Positions 6,415-15,455 are shown, numbered from the stretch's first letter. The stretch: 24,857 nucleotides of DNA from JAGHBT01 sp035311885 (GCA_964554125.1 CAZKNG010000030.1:1-24857); one strand, 5' to 3'. Translations and numbers: made by a program. Notes: generated by a model not told the origin, from the letters alone.

Positions 6415-8373
6415 TCACTTGATAAACAGCATTTTCCCGGCTTCCGTGTTGCTGCCGGCAGTAATCCTGTAGAAATAAACACCAGACGATACCGCCTGTC
6501 CCCTGTCATTCTTTCCGTCCCACGTAACCCAATGAGGACCGCGGCTGTACCTGCGGGAGGCAAGCGTTGAAATCAATTTTCCCCCTACATCATAGACACG
6601 AAGGGTAACAAAGCTGTTCTCAACCGCTATGTTGAATGGTATTCTTGTTTTTTCGTTGAAAGAATTCGGATAATTCTGAAGAAGCTGAAACTCCGAAGAA
6701 GTTGAATGGTCAATATCACACAATATCCAGTTTTCAGGATCCAGGGTCAGACATACGGGCTCATCATCGACGGACAGGGAGAATTTCTGAACGGCAAGAC
6801 TGTCCCTTACTACTATCAGTGTTGTATCGCCGTAGGCTGTTTCTATCGCAACATCAATCGGCATATTGAATATGTGATTTGTCTGTGTCTGCTCTATCGT
6901 AAGGTCGATATCCCAGTAGCCGCTTTTCTCCGTGCTTGTCCACTGATAGATATAATTGGGATAATATTCTTCGTAGATCCACTGGTGAAAAAAGTCGTCC
7001 AGCTGCATACCGGAAATATCCTCGCAGATATCCCTGAACTGCTCTGTCGTAACAGTGCCGTACTGATAGCGAGCGTCGGAATAATAGCCGCGGAGAATAT
7101 CGAAAAAGACAGAATCACCCACGACGTGGCGCAACATGTGCAGAACCCATGATGCCTTATGATAAGTGAGATCTACATCGAAGATACGATTCCAGTCATC
7201 TGCTTCAGGAACATATATCGTACCCTCTCCGAAGTATTCCGTAATCAGCATCTCATTATCGTATCCTTCTTTTCCGTATTTATCCTCCGCCCAGAGCGCT
7301 TCGGAATAAACGGCGAACCCCTCATTCATCCATATATGATGAAAGTCGTCGCAGGTGATCATATCACCCCACCACTGATGGGCAAGTTCGTGAACTATCA
7401 GATACACACTGACCCCTCCCAGACTCGTAATAGTCTGATGTTCCATTCCGCCACCCCACATAAACTCAGCGTGTCCGTATTTTTCATCGATAAAAGGATA
7501 TTCGCCGAAGAGTTCTGAAAAAAGTTCAATAGCCGGAACGGTCTGTGAGTAGGAATCCTGAATATAACTGTAGTGATCGGGGAAGACGTAGTACTGCACC
7601 TCCATAGAGTCTCCCGGAGAGTGATGATACCAGTGAGAGAATGTAGTGTAGGGATGTATCGCCACGGATACAAGATAGGTTGCGATGGGGTATTTCTCGT
7701 GCCACGAGTAAGTGTCGGTGGAACCTTCATCTGTAATACCTTCTAATGTTCCATTCGAAGCAACTATCAGATTTGATGGAACCGTTACCCTGATATCCAC
7801 CGAGTCCGCTTTATCGTTTGGTACGTCCTTGCAGGGCCACCAGCTTCTGGCACCGAACGGTTCACTGAGACTCCAGATCATATCTTCCCCGCCCCGTTTA
7901 TCGAAGTTGAAAGCTCCAGTAGCTTCGCTCGGTGTGCCGGAATATTCGATTTCCACTGTAAAATATTCTCCAGAGTGATAAGACCTGTCCAGGGTTACTG
8001 TTATCAAATCATTTGAATGGGTGTAATCCAGATCTCCGAGAGCTTTTCTGACCCTCGTTACGTTCATATTATCCAGAAGATCAATCTCTACCTTATATAG
8101 TGACACTGAAAGAACTTTCGCTGTCAAAGTAACAGTCCCTGATACCGTTTGGGCCGCCGGATCTATTTCTATGTCAATATCATAATAAACTACGTCGTAG
8201 TCCGATTGATTCTGCGTCTGTCCATAGACGGCTCTCTTAATACCTGAAAACCGCTCAGCCTTCGCCCTTGCCATTTCCCTGTGCAGTTGAGGGCGGGTTA
8301 TCTCCTGGGCAGACAGGTCTCCTGATAATATTATCAGCACCAGAGCCGTAACTATCGATTTTATTTTATGCAT
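6415..8373 (-). CDS. Secreted M1-family zinc aminopeptidase with T9SS type A sorting domain
   Basis: A 652-residue protein. Residues 1-22 form a signal peptide (VTALVLIILSGDLSAQ). The N-terminal domain is the beta saddle of M1 peptidases ('YYDIDIEIDPAAQTVSGTVT'). The catalytic domain carries GGGMEHQT (307-314; the GAMEN-type exopeptidase loop), HELAHQWWGD with zinc ligands H328 and H332 and base E329, and NEGFAVYSE with third ligand E351, i.e. HExxH-x18-E. YHKASWVLHML provides the expected catalytic Tyr region. The last ~85 residues are a separate beta domain beginning LQNYPNSFNEKT, with 'VYDVGGKLISTL', 'WDGKNDRGQAVSSGVYFYRI' and 'KMLFIK', the classic Por-secretion C-terminal sorting domain. 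The protein should therefore be exported and secreted or surface-attached. The first position after NYPN is Ser-Phe-Asn rather than the usual Pro-Phe-Asn. No Shine-Dalgarno precedes the ATG at 8371-8373; the leader there is AT-rich. Confidence 0.92.
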   Translation of the reverse strand: MHKIKSIVTALVLIILSGDLSAQEITRPQLHREMARAKAERFSGIKRAVYGQTQNQSDYDVVYYDIDIEIDPAAQTVSGTVTLTAKVLSVSLYKVEIDLLDNMNVTRVRKALGDLDYTHSNDLITVTLDRSYHSGEYFTVEIEYSGTPSEATGAFNFDKRGGEDMIWSLSEPFGARSWWPCKDVPNDKADSVDIRVTVPSNLIVASNGTLEGITDEGSTDTYSWHEKYPIATYLVSVAIHPYTTFSHWYHHSPGDSMEVQYYVFPDHYSYIQDSYSQTVPAIELFSELFGEYPFIDEKYGHAEFMWGGGMEHQTITSLGGVSVYLIVHELAHQWWGDMITCDDFHHIWMNEGFAVYSEALWAEDKYGKEGYDNEMLITEYFGEGTIYVPEADDWNRIFDVDLTYHKASWVLHMLRHVVGDSVFFDILRGYYSDARYQYGTVTTEQFRDICEDISGMQLDDFFHQWIYEEYYPNYIYQWTSTEKSGYWDIDLTIEQTQTNHIFNMPIDVAIETAYGDTTLIVVRDSLAVQKFSLSVDDEPVCLTLDPENWILCDIDHSTSSEFQLLQNYPNSFNEKTRIPFNIAVENSFVTLRVYDVGGKLISTLASRRYSRGPHWVTWDGKNDRGQAVSSGVYFYRITAGSNTEAGKMLFIK

Positions 8374-8483
8374 AATAGAATATGGTAGGTGATTCTTTTA
8401 TTACTGTCAATGTTAAATGGGGTTTTCCCAATTTTTATTGGGCCTGTATTGTCCAGTTGCCCGGGTGTATCAGAAACGCCGTC

Positions 8484-8508
8484 GATTCTCCGGGCGGCCA
8501 GGAGAATC
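8484..8508. repeat. Perfect 8-bp inverted repeat upstream of the M1 peptidase
   Basis: GATTCTCC (8484-8491) and GGAGAATC (8501-8508) flank a 9-base GC-rich loop, in the 220-base gap between the PiT stop (minus strand) and the M1 start. It could be a terminator for the phosphate genes or an operator/5' leader structure of the peptidase gene. No T-run follows on the minus strand, so an intrinsic terminator is not well supported. A second smaller hairpin, CCCAAT-TTTT-ATTGGG, lies at 8427-8442. Confidence 0.4.
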
Positions 8509-8593
8509 TTTATCTCCCGTCTCGGGCCCGCTCTTTCAGGAATGATCCGCACTCAGCTTATTGTCCTGAATAGATTGTAAATACACTCCCCCG

Positions 8594-9643
8594 CTAACTG
8601 AAAACATCCTGCATGAATACATTCTGCATGAAAAATAGCGCGATATAGGATAATACCGCGGACGCGACAGGTGTCGCTATCCACCCGATTGCTATATGCC
8701 CGAGTTTTCTGAAATTCATACCTTTCAAGCCTTTTGCCAGACTTATCCCCATAACGGCGCCTACGACAGCCTGCGAGGAAGAAATTGGAACCAGAGGAAA
8801 TGCCGGCAGGTTAAGAGAAGTAAGGATATTCCGGAGTCCCTGTGAGGCAAAAACAAAGAGAGTAACAGAGCTGGCCAGAACGACAACAAACGCCGTTACA
8901 GGCGAGAGTTTGAAAATGCCCGATCCGACGGTCATCATAACCCTTTTAGAGTATGTAAAAACACCAAAAGCAACAGCTATTCCGCCGACCAGGAATAGCT
9001 GCTGTATTGATGAGAAGCGAAATAATCCCGAAACGGTTATATCTTTAAAAGGAGATGAATTGATAAATACACCCATTACATTGCCGATATTATTAGCTCC
9101 TAAACTGTAAGCTCCGAATATCCCGACAACTATAAGTCCTATTCTTGTATAAGCGTCAAGGCGCATAAGATGTATCCTGGAGTTCTCAATGACCCTTTTA
9201 ACAAAATGGAAGAGTATAAAAGCTATAATCGCTGACAGTATAGGCGAGAAAACCCAGCTTCCGGTTATTTTAGAAAGCAATGTTAAATCGGTGGGGGTGT
9301 GGGAAAAGAAGTTCCAGCCGATAATCGCCCCGACAATCGCCTGAGAGGTGCTGACGGGCAATCCCGCCTTGGTCATCCACAGCACCGTAACTGCGGCTGA
9401 AAGCGCCACGATAAAGGCCCCGGCGAGTTTATTTACAGCTCCCAACTCCCCGAGAGTGCTGGAAGCTCCAGCTCCGCTTATGACCGCTCCGATAATAACA
9501 AACACGCCGGATAGTATCGCAGCTGTTCTAAATCTGATCATTTTAGTCGCGACTGCGGTGCCGAATATATTTGCCGCGTCATTTGCTCCCAGCGACCAGC
9601 CCAGAAAAACCCCGCTGGAGAGGAAAAATATAATTATTATCAT
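8594..9643 (-). CDS. pit: PiT-family inorganic phosphate transporter
   Basis: A 349-residue polytopic membrane protein with the two inverted half-repeats of the PiT family (PF01384). The first half has WSLGANDAANIFGTAVATKM (residues ~15-34) and 'GLPVSTSQAIVGAIIGW'. The second half has YSLGANNIGNVMGVF and 'PLVPISSSQAVVGAVMGI'. The SxSQAxVGA motif in each half and the GAN(D/N) motif carry phosphate and cation contacts. The second GAND is GANN here. It imports phosphate, or a metal-phosphate complex, driven by an ion gradient. The start is ATG 9641-9643, with GGGG about nine bases upstream. It follows the DUF47 gene by 23 bases on the same strand; DUF47-Pit pairs are a standard arrangement in which the partner modulates transport. 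Confidence 0.93.
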   Translation of the reverse strand: MIIIIFFLSSGVFLGWSLGANDAANIFGTAVATKMIRFRTAAILSGVFVIIGAVISGAGASSTLGELGAVNKLAGAFIVALSAAVTVLWMTKAGLPVSTSQAIVGAIIGWNFFSHTPTDLTLLSKITGSWVFSPILSAIIAFILFHFVKRVIENSRIHLMRLDAYTRIGLIVVGIFGAYSLGANNIGNVMGVFINSSPFKDITVSGLFRFSSIQQLFLVGGIAVAFGVFTYSKRVMMTVGSGIFKLSPVTAFVVVLASSVTLFVFASQGLRNILTSLNLPAFPLVPISSSQAVVGAVMGISLAKGLKGMNFRKLGHIAIGWIATPVASAVLSYIALFFMQNVFMQDVFS

Positions 9644-9666
9644 AGAAATATACCCCGAAACTCAGT

Positions 9667-10320
9667 CTATATTCTTCTCTTAATAGCGTAAACAGAGAGT
9701 CTTTCGCAAACCCTCTCGGACACATCGGAAACATCAGCTATTTTCTCGGCACAATATCCCAATTGAATTTTATGGCTGAAATCTTTTATCTCGCTGCTGC
9801 TGAATATCTTTCTCTTCAGCTGTTCTTCGATATTGTCTGCTTCATGTTCAAAAAACTGCACCTTGTTTACGTAATTGCTGACCATAGCGATCTCACGAAA
9901 GAAAGCTCTGGCGCCATTTACAACTTCCTCTACAGCCTTACAGGAAAGATCGGCAAGCTCTAAGAAATCATCTTGCATAAATTCATGTATCCTCGGGGTC
10001 TCTATTGAAAACTTTTCGAGAACCTTCTCACAGACATCAACTATATCATCCAGGGTCTCTAAGATTCCCAATACATCTCCGCGGGATTCCGGAATAAGCA
10101 TATAACTGTAAAGGTCGTGTTTGATCTCCCGTCTTACATTATCCGTTTCACTCTCGAGGGCGGTTATATCTTTATATTTATTCTCAAACTTATCTCTTTT
10201 ACCGGTCACATACGCCTTTACCCCTTCATTAAATATCAATCCGGCTGTCGTAACACGGTCCAGATAACCATCTATATCAGACTCGAGCGCTCTGGATTTA
10301 TTGTTGAAAAATTTCCGCAT
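9667..10320 (-). CDS. DUF47 / PhoU-like Pit accessory protein
   Basis: A 217-residue, mostly helical, soluble protein of the DUF47 (TIGR00153, PhoU-like) family. Typical segments are 'FNEGVKAYVTGKRDKFE', 'ITALESETDNVRREIKHDLY', 'LIPESRGDVLGILETLDDIV', and a final 'FFEHEADNIEEQLKRKIFSS' with a bundle ending in 'KIADVSDVSERVCERLSVYA'. The E/D-rich pairs recall PhoU metal-binding positions. The length matches the family. AAAGGAG lies six bases before ATG 10318-10320, and pit follows 23 bases downstream, so the two form one operon. Proteins of this family assist or regulate low-affinity phosphate uptake; the mechanism is not defined by sequence. Confidence 0.9.
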   Translation of the reverse strand: MRKFFNNKSRALESDIDGYLDRVTTAGLIFNEGVKAYVTGKRDKFENKYKDITALESETDNVRREIKHDLYSYMLIPESRGDVLGILETLDDIVDVCEKVLEKFSIETPRIHEFMQDDFLELADLSCKAVEEVVNGARAFFREIAMVSNYVNKVQFFEHEADNIEEQLKRKIFSSSEIKDFSHKIQLGYCAEKIADVSDVSERVCERLSVYAIKRRI

Positions 10321-10591
10321 ACAGGCTCCTTTTCATTTACCTGGAATATCTTTTACAGATTAAACCAAAAAAAGATGTGCGGGCAACAGTTATTTGCGTA
10401 ACTCTAAAAAGGTACTTCCCTGTTATTCCTGCCCCCCTCGTCCGGCTTACCCCGCAAAAGGAATCCAGGAGGCTGTAACTCTTAATTGGCGTGGTAAAAC
10501 ACAGCAAACTCGCAGGCCGCCCCTAGCTTATGCGCCGAAAGGATTTCTCCGATAATGCTCAGCAAAACCGGGGACAGTTCAGATTCAGCAA

Positions 10592-12055
10592 TCAATCGCG
10601 AATGATTTTCTTAATGACGGTGTCTGTATCTTTCATAAGTCTTATCTGCAGAGGCATTTTCCCCGGCAGACTGTGCGTCGCGCATGAAAGACATGGATCG
10701 TAAGCTCTAAACGCCATCTCCACCATATTTAATAATCCGTCATTGACCTCGCCGTTTCTGATAAATTTCTTTGCGGCCCGCTCTATTCCTATGTTCATAG
10801 CGGCAGAGTTTGCGACAGTGGCAACTATCAGATTCGCGGCTGTGATAATACCTCTTTCATCAGCTTCATAATGATGAATAAGGGTTCCCCTGGGAGCTTC
10901 TACGATACCTACACCCTCATCCGGCGTACTCAAATCCATATTCCTTATATCCGGAGAGGTCAATTCCTCCCTCGCTGATAACTCGACAAGATGCTCGGCG
11001 GCGTATAGGGTTTCAACCAGACGTGCCCAGTGGTTCGCGAGAGTATTATGGACCGGTCTAGAACCGATAGTATCAAACAGACGTTCGTACTCCTCCTGGG
11101 CGGTTGGTGTTGCCATCCCCTCGGAGGCGTTAAGGCGCGCCAGAGGCGCGACGCGGTATATACCGCTGCCAGTTCCATCTACAATCCCCTTCCAGCCAAT
11201 CTTCCTGAGATAGGGAAATTTGATATAGGTCCAGGGCTCTACGTGTTCAGCTATTATATCAGCGTAATCATCGTGTTTGAATCTTTCGATTTCCCCGCCT
11301 TTCTGGTCGACTACGCGAATATCTCCGTCATAGAAATTTATCTTCAGATTGTCATCAACCATGCCCATATAACTGGTTTCAAGATAATAGCTCTCGGAGA
11401 AAATAAGATCCAGATAGGATTTGTTTTCCAGCACAATATCATTAAAGGCCTTAAGTGTTATCCCGGCAAACTCCACAGCGTCAGCCGCGAAATCTTCCAG
11501 TTCCTTCCTGGTCTCTTCGGTAACCTGTTTTGCCACTCCACCGGGAAGGCCAAGCACGGGATGAACCGGTTTCCCGCCCAGTTCAGCCATCAGAGCCCGG
11601 CAGCGCTTACGTATTTCAATAACCTTCTTACCCATTTCGACACCGACTTCATCAATAACTCCAAGGATATTACGCTTTTTCTTAGGGGCGTCAGGACCTA
11701 CGATAAAGTCGGGGCCGCCAAGAAAATAGAAATGAAGGAGGTGATCTTCGAACATGAAAAGGTTATAGAAAAGTTCACGTATGGTTCGCGCCGCAGGTGT
11801 TGGTGCAACCTTATATAAAGAATCTAAAGCTTTTGTGGCCGCCATATGATGAGCGGTTGGACAGACTCCGCATATTCTGGATGTAATCTGGGGCATTTCC
11901 TCTGTGCGCCGGCCCTCAACAAACTTCTCGAACCCTCTTAGTTCGGGAATCTGCAGGAAGGCTCTGTCAACATTGCCGTCATCATTTAAGAATATATCAA
12001 TCTTACCGTGACCCTCGAGCCTCGTAATAGGATCAATTGAAATTACCTTTCCCAT
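10592..12055 (-). CDS. mvhA: Group 3 [NiFe]-hydrogenase large (catalytic) subunit, MvhA-like
   Basis: A 487-residue protein that opens with IDPITRLEGHGKI, the large-subunit N-terminal motif. It has the first nickel-binding pair in RICGVC (C62, C65) and the second in DPCLSCATH (C455, C458, H461). The 26 residues after H461 match the peptide that a maturation endopeptidase removes once nickel is inserted; a suitable protease is encoded upstream in the same array. Both C-terminal ligands are Cys, so there is no selenocysteine. Cytoplasmic methyl-viologen-reducing/F420-non-reducing hydrogenases (group 3c) have this form. It is the last gene of the array, two bases after mvhG, with a GAGGAGAG ribosome binding site inside the mvhG end. 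It cleaves or forms H2 and exchanges electrons with MvhG. Confidence 0.93.
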   Translation of the reverse strand: MGKVISIDPITRLEGHGKIDIFLNDDGNVDRAFLQIPELRGFEKFVEGRRTEEMPQITSRICGVCPTAHHMAATKALDSLYKVAPTPAARTIRELFYNLFMFEDHLLHFYFLGGPDFIVGPDAPKKKRNILGVIDEVGVEMGKKVIEIRKRCRALMAELGGKPVHPVLGLPGGVAKQVTEETRKELEDFAADAVEFAGITLKAFNDIVLENKSYLDLIFSESYYLETSYMGMVDDNLKINFYDGDIRVVDQKGGEIERFKHDDYADIIAEHVEPWTYIKFPYLRKIGWKGIVDGTGSGIYRVAPLARLNASEGMATPTAQEEYERLFDTIGSRPVHNTLANHWARLVETLYAAEHLVELSAREELTSPDIRNMDLSTPDEGVGIVEAPRGTLIHHYEADERGIITAANLIVATVANSAAMNIGIERAAKKFIRNGEVNDGLLNMVEMAFRAYDPCLSCATHSLPGKMPLQIRLMKDTDTVIKKIIRD

Positions 12056-12057
12056 TA

Positions 12058-13026
12058 TTATCTCTCCTCGCGTTTTTTCCCAAGCAGTGAAGATGACAAA
12101 CTGTAACGATAGAATGTTCCCGCCGGATCAGGCAAAGCACTCAGAGCTTCTCTTATTTCACCTTCATCATCGGCGTCGATGATTCCGCCGATAGAGGCGA
12201 TCATTCTTGCTCCCTGGTCAGCATCACTTACGGGGCCGAAACAACCGGTACACGGCATATTGCCTTTAACGCAGGGATATTCACAACCGTCGCGTGTCGC
12301 GGGCCCCATGCAGATTATACCCTGAGCCAGAAAACACTCATCCGGATCTGCCTGAACCTCGGTCAATCTGCGCAACCGCGAAATAGTGATATCATCCGGT
12401 TTAGTCTCATTCCGGTCGCACGAAACGCATAGTGATTTGTCGGGCAGCAGCACGGCACCTTTCTCCGGCAGTTCCCCTTTCAGTGCGGCCTGGACGGCGG
12501 ATTCTAAATTCGCGGGTGTGGGAGGACATCCCGGCATATAATAATCCACATCTATTACATCATCAAGGGTATGAACAGTTTCATAAAATTCGGGAATTGA
12601 AAGTTTCCGTCCGTCAAGATAAGTTTCAGACTGAGGGAGAACCCCGTCAGGATTGACGTTAGTCGGAGAATCTTTATACGCCCTGTTGAAAATATCCTTT
12701 TTGTTCTTCAGATTTGCGAGCGCCGGGATACCACCCATCACAGCACAACTTCCGAACGCAATCACAACATTTGATTTCCGCCTGAGCAGTTTTGCGATAT
12801 TTTCCTGTTCAGAAGTCCGTATGGCTCCATTTATAAACGATATGGCAATCCCGCCGTCATCGATAGCTTCAAGATCGGAATATTTGGGATCCATCGCGCA
12901 TGGCCAGAAAACAATATCGATCGCTTTTACTACATCAAGTATCTTCTCTTCGAGGTCAACAACTGTCTCTTCGCATCCTCCGCACGACGCGCACCAGTAA
13001 AACGCTACTTTAGGCTTATCGGACAT
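12058..13026 (-). CDS. mvhG: [NiFe]-hydrogenase small subunit, MvhG-like
   Basis: A 322-residue iron-sulfur protein. FYWCASCGGCEETVVDLEE (C12, C15, C18) opens the proximal cluster site, completed by 'AFGSCAVMGG' and 'YMPGCPPTPANLE'. The C-terminal part has further cysteines, 'LCVSCDRNET', 'ECFLAQGIICMGPATRDGC' and 'MPCTGCFGP', for the medial and distal clusters. There is no twin-arginine signal, so the enzyme is cytoplasmic. The start codon overlaps the preceding mvhD stop by one base (TAATG), and mvhA starts two bases after the mvhG stop: a translationally coupled trio. The protein passes electrons between the NiFe site and MvhD/HdrA. Confidence 0.93.
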   Translation of the reverse strand: MSDKPKVAFYWCASCGGCEETVVDLEEKILDVVKAIDIVFWPCAMDPKYSDLEAIDDGGIAISFINGAIRTSEQENIAKLLRRKSNVVIAFGSCAVMGGIPALANLKNKKDIFNRAYKDSPTNVNPDGVLPQSETYLDGRKLSIPEFYETVHTLDDVIDVDYYMPGCPPTPANLESAVQAALKGELPEKGAVLLPDKSLCVSCDRNETKPDDITISRLRRLTEVQADPDECFLAQGIICMGPATRDGCEYPCVKGNMPCTGCFGPVSDADQGARMIASIGGIIDADDEGEIREALSALPDPAGTFYRYSLSSSLLGKKREER

Positions 13027-13457
13027 TATACAACCTCACTTTCAACATAACCTTTTATAACAAGTGGGCCGAGGCCTCTTATTTTTTCAGTCATTTCGGT
13101 TGTCACTTTCTGAAACTTCTGCCCCTCTCCCGCGGCTACCCAATCGAGAAGGAAACGCTCCCTGTTGATTCCGAACTGCTCGAGCATATTCTTAAATATC
13201 TCGAAACGCCGGAGGGCTTTGATATTTCCGTTCCTGTAGTGACAATCCCCCGGATGACACCCAAGTACCATAACACCGTCCGCGCCGCCGCGGAACGCGT
13301 TCATAACAAATTGCGGATCGACACGGCCTGTGCACATTACGCGAATCAATTTCACGTTGGCAGGATAATCCAGTTTCTGTTCTCCTGCTTGATCAGCTCC
13401 CGCGTAGGAACACCAGTTACACACAAAAGCAATTATATTCGGTTCGAAATTACTCAT
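13026..13457 (-). CDS. mvhD: MvhD-like [2Fe-2S] electron transfer subunit (hydrogenase-linked copy)
   Basis: A 143-residue protein starting at ATG 13455-13457 (MSNFEPNIIAF). The frame is open further upstream, but that extension only translates the hdrA 3' end in another frame and matches nothing in the family. Conserved cysteines are in FVCNWCSYAGAD, RVMCTGRVDP and GCHPGDCHY, the MvhD set that binds a [2Fe-2S] cluster. It overlaps the end of hdrA by eight bases and abuts mvhG by one base, so hdrA-mvhD-mvhG-mvhA are coupled. In the methanogen complex MvhD bridges the hydrogenase and HdrA, and the same role fits here. It diverges from the other two MvhD copies in this window (for example TGRVDP and NGNIKALRR instead of SSR and GNYxTRRR). 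Confidence 0.93.
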   Translation of the reverse strand: MSNFEPNIIAFVCNWCSYAGADQAGEQKLDYPANVKLIRVMCTGRVDPQFVMNAFRGGADGVMVLGCHPGDCHYRNGNIKALRRFEIFKNMLEQFGINRERFLLDWVAAGEGQKFQKVTTEMTEKIRGLGPLVIKGYVESEVV

Positions 13458-15399
13458 TGAGAACTCCTTCAATCTCAGCGTATATCTGCCTGTTTGTGAA
13501 ATGTTTTGCCGAAGCCGCGCCGCTGGGACATGACGCGGCGCAGGTGCCACACCCTCTGCAGATAGCTTCATTAACCTCGCTAATCTTCTTCTCCGGATCA
13601 AATGTGATTGCCTTATATGGACATACCGATATACAGAGCTTACAGCCCGCGCATAGATCTTCATCTATAACCGCGGTCATTATTTCCAGTTCTAGTTTCC
13701 TGCCGGGTATCAGCCTGGATACTGAATCGCCGGCTGCCGCGTAAGCCCGAGTGATTGCCGTCGAGCTGCTGCATGGACTAACGCAGCATCCAGCCGAGTT
13801 TATACCGTCTATTGTAGTTCCGGTCTCATGCAGTATCGTGTGGTCTTTTTTAAAAAAACCTCCGCCGGAAGTATCTATATGAAGTATCTCCGCCAGTTTC
13901 TCCATTCCCGAAGATGGAACAATCCCCGTTGAGAGAACCGCCATATCAACTTGAACCGGATCTATTCCGTCTGCCGATATTTCAATCTTTCCCTTTTTTT
14001 CCTTTATACTGACTGACAGGTGTGAATCTGTCTTCAGCATTCTTGTCCCGTCATCGATCTGCTTCTGATAAAAGGATTGTTCCCCGGGGCCTCTGAAGAC
14101 CAGGCGGTCATGAATATTATAGACAACCGCGTCAGGGTTCTGTTTTCTAATCAATTCTCCGACCTTCAGAGCGTTCATGCAGCAAATCCCCGAGCAGTAA
14201 TCAAGCCCCCCGCTGGACAATGAACCCGCGCAATGGATAACCGCCACAGATTCGGGTTGGTTTCCTCTTCTGTCCTGAATATTCCCCCCCGTCGGTCCGT
14301 TCGAGCTTGCGATTCTTTCGAATTCAGGCGTGGTATAGACATTATCAATATCACCGTAGCCAAGATTCCTTACCAGCGAACTATCAGGGTTATCATATCC
14401 GGTAGCGAGGATGACAGCTCCCCCTGAAAATTCAAGCTCCTCGTCACTCTCACTGAAATCTATTGACTGGAAGGGGCATGCCTCGGCGCAGGCGGAACAG
14501 GAGTCATCGGTAAAGTGAAGACATCTTTCCCTGTCAATAACAGCCGACGCCGGCACCGAACCCGCAAAAGCTGTATATATTGCCTTTCGTTCTCCGAGAC
14601 CGAGATGAAAATCGCTGGGGCATGAAACGGGACAAGCCTCAAAGCATGCTTCACAACCTATGCAGGAATCGTCCACGTATCGAGCCTTCTTTCTTACTTT
14701 CACCGTAAAGTTGCCGAAGAAACCCGTTACATCGGTCACTTCCGAGTTCGCGACAACTTCTATATTCTCATTCTCTCTAACGGCTGTAAGCCTGGGAGCA
14801 AGCAGACAGGGCGCGCATTCCATGTTCGGCGCTATCTCTTCAATTTTTATGATACTTCCCCCAAGTGAAATATCCTTTTCAATTATTGTCACCTTTCTTC
14901 CCGCGTTCGCGGCAACAAGCGCCGCTTCTATACCGGCGATACCTCCCCCGATAACAATAACGTCAGTAAGACATTCCATTGTTTTCTGCTGGAGATTTTC
15001 GTGATAGGCCGAGCGTTTTATCGCCGCGTTTATAAGCAGCCGCGCCTTTTTAGTTGCTTTATCTCTGTCTTTTGTTATCCACGCGCATTGTTCCCGGATA
15101 TTTGCCATGTGGACTTTGGCTATATTTACGCCCGCGTCGCCAAGGGTTTTCTGAAAACCTTTCAGATGCATCTTCGGGGTGCAGGCGGCAAGTATGACGT
15201 TATCAACATCTTTACCTTTAAGAGTTTCGAGAATAAATTCCTTACCTGCCACAGAACAGAGAAAATCGTGAGTTTCAACGAATGCTACATCGTCACGGTC
15301 CCGCATCCGGGAAGCCACACTCTCAAGGTCTACAAAATCGGCAATGTTAGCGCCGCACCTGCAGAGAAAGAGTCCCGTTCCGGAGTCGGCCTCATTCAT
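13450..15399 (-). CDS. hdrA: Full-length HdrA: FAD/iron-sulfur flavoprotein of the bifurcating heterodisulfide reductase type
   Basis: A 649-residue protein with all HdrA domains in order. The N-terminal cluster domain is residues 1-~145 (FLCRCGANIADF, 'DFLCSVAGKEFI', 'LAACTPKMH', 'ANIREQCAWI'). A Rossmann FAD domain starts at GGGIAG (151-156), with 'NMECAPCLLAP'. An inserted ferredoxin domain has CIGCEACFEACP and CSACAEACP. The C-terminal two-cluster ferredoxin (from ~582) has CAGCKLCISVCP and CRGCGTCAASCP. The start has an excellent ribosome binding site (AGGAGGT, seven bases before ATG 15397-15399). HdrA carries the flavin thought to split electrons in MvhADG-HdrABC complexes. Here it is translationally coupled to mvhD, mvhG and mvhA, but no HdrB or HdrC is nearby, so its high-potential partner is unknown. 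Confidence 0.93.
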   Translation of the reverse strand: MNEADSGTGLFLCRCGANIADFVDLESVASRMRDRDDVAFVETHDFLCSVAGKEFILETLKGKDVDNVILAACTPKMHLKGFQKTLGDAGVNIAKVHMANIREQCAWITKDRDKATKKARLLINAAIKRSAYHENLQQKTMECLTDVIVIGGGIAGIEAALVAANAGRKVTIIEKDISLGGSIIKIEEIAPNMECAPCLLAPRLTAVRENENIEVVANSEVTDVTGFFGNFTVKVRKKARYVDDSCIGCEACFEACPVSCPSDFHLGLGERKAIYTAFAGSVPASAVIDRERCLHFTDDSCSACAEACPFQSIDFSESDEELEFSGGAVILATGYDNPDSSLVRNLGYGDIDNVYTTPEFERIASSNGPTGGNIQDRRGNQPESVAVIHCAGSLSSGGLDYCSGICCMNALKVGELIRKQNPDAVVYNIHDRLVFRGPGEQSFYQKQIDDGTRMLKTDSHLSVSIKEKKGKIEISADGIDPVQVDMAVLSTGIVPSSGMEKLAEILHIDTSGGGFFKKDHTILHETGTTIDGINSAGCCVSPCSSSTAITRAYAAAGDSVSRLIPGRKLELEIMTAVIDEDLCAGCKLCISVCPYKAITFDPEKKISEVNEAICRGCGTCAASCPSGAASAKHFTNRQIYAEIEGVLNE

Positions 15400-15430
15400 A
15401 CAATATACCTCCTGTTTATCATTATTACAC

Positions 15431-15447
15431 GGAGCGGATTCAGCTCC
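15431..15447. repeat. Short inverted repeat between the protease gene and hdrA
   Basis: GGAGC (15431-15435) and GCTCC (15443-15447) flank seven bases in the 56-base gap just upstream of the hdrA ribosome binding site. It has no T-run. It might form a small mRNA hairpin separating the upstream array from the hydrogenase cistrons, or it may be chance. Confidence 0.2.
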
Positions 15448-15455
15448 AAAATCAA

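Noticed and set aside
8361..8580. Several ~63-codon frames on both strands in the PiT-M1 gap
   Set aside because: They overlap each other, lack ribosome binding sites and cover the inverted repeats; treated as chance frames.
11030..11818. 262-codon plus-strand frame inside mvhA
   Set aside because: It is fully antisense to the hydrogenase large subunit, whose motifs and length are intact; no ribosome binding site or family pattern.
10592..12055. Selenocysteine in the hydrogenase large subunit
   Set aside because: Both C-terminal nickel ligands are ordinary cysteine codons in DPCLSCATH and there is no in-frame TGA before the stop.
13458..13664. N-terminal extension of the hydrogenase-linked mvhD (open frame of 212 codons)
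   Set aside because: The extra residues are the hdrA 3' end read in another frame and match nothing in MvhD; the family N-terminus begins at the ATG at 13455-13457.
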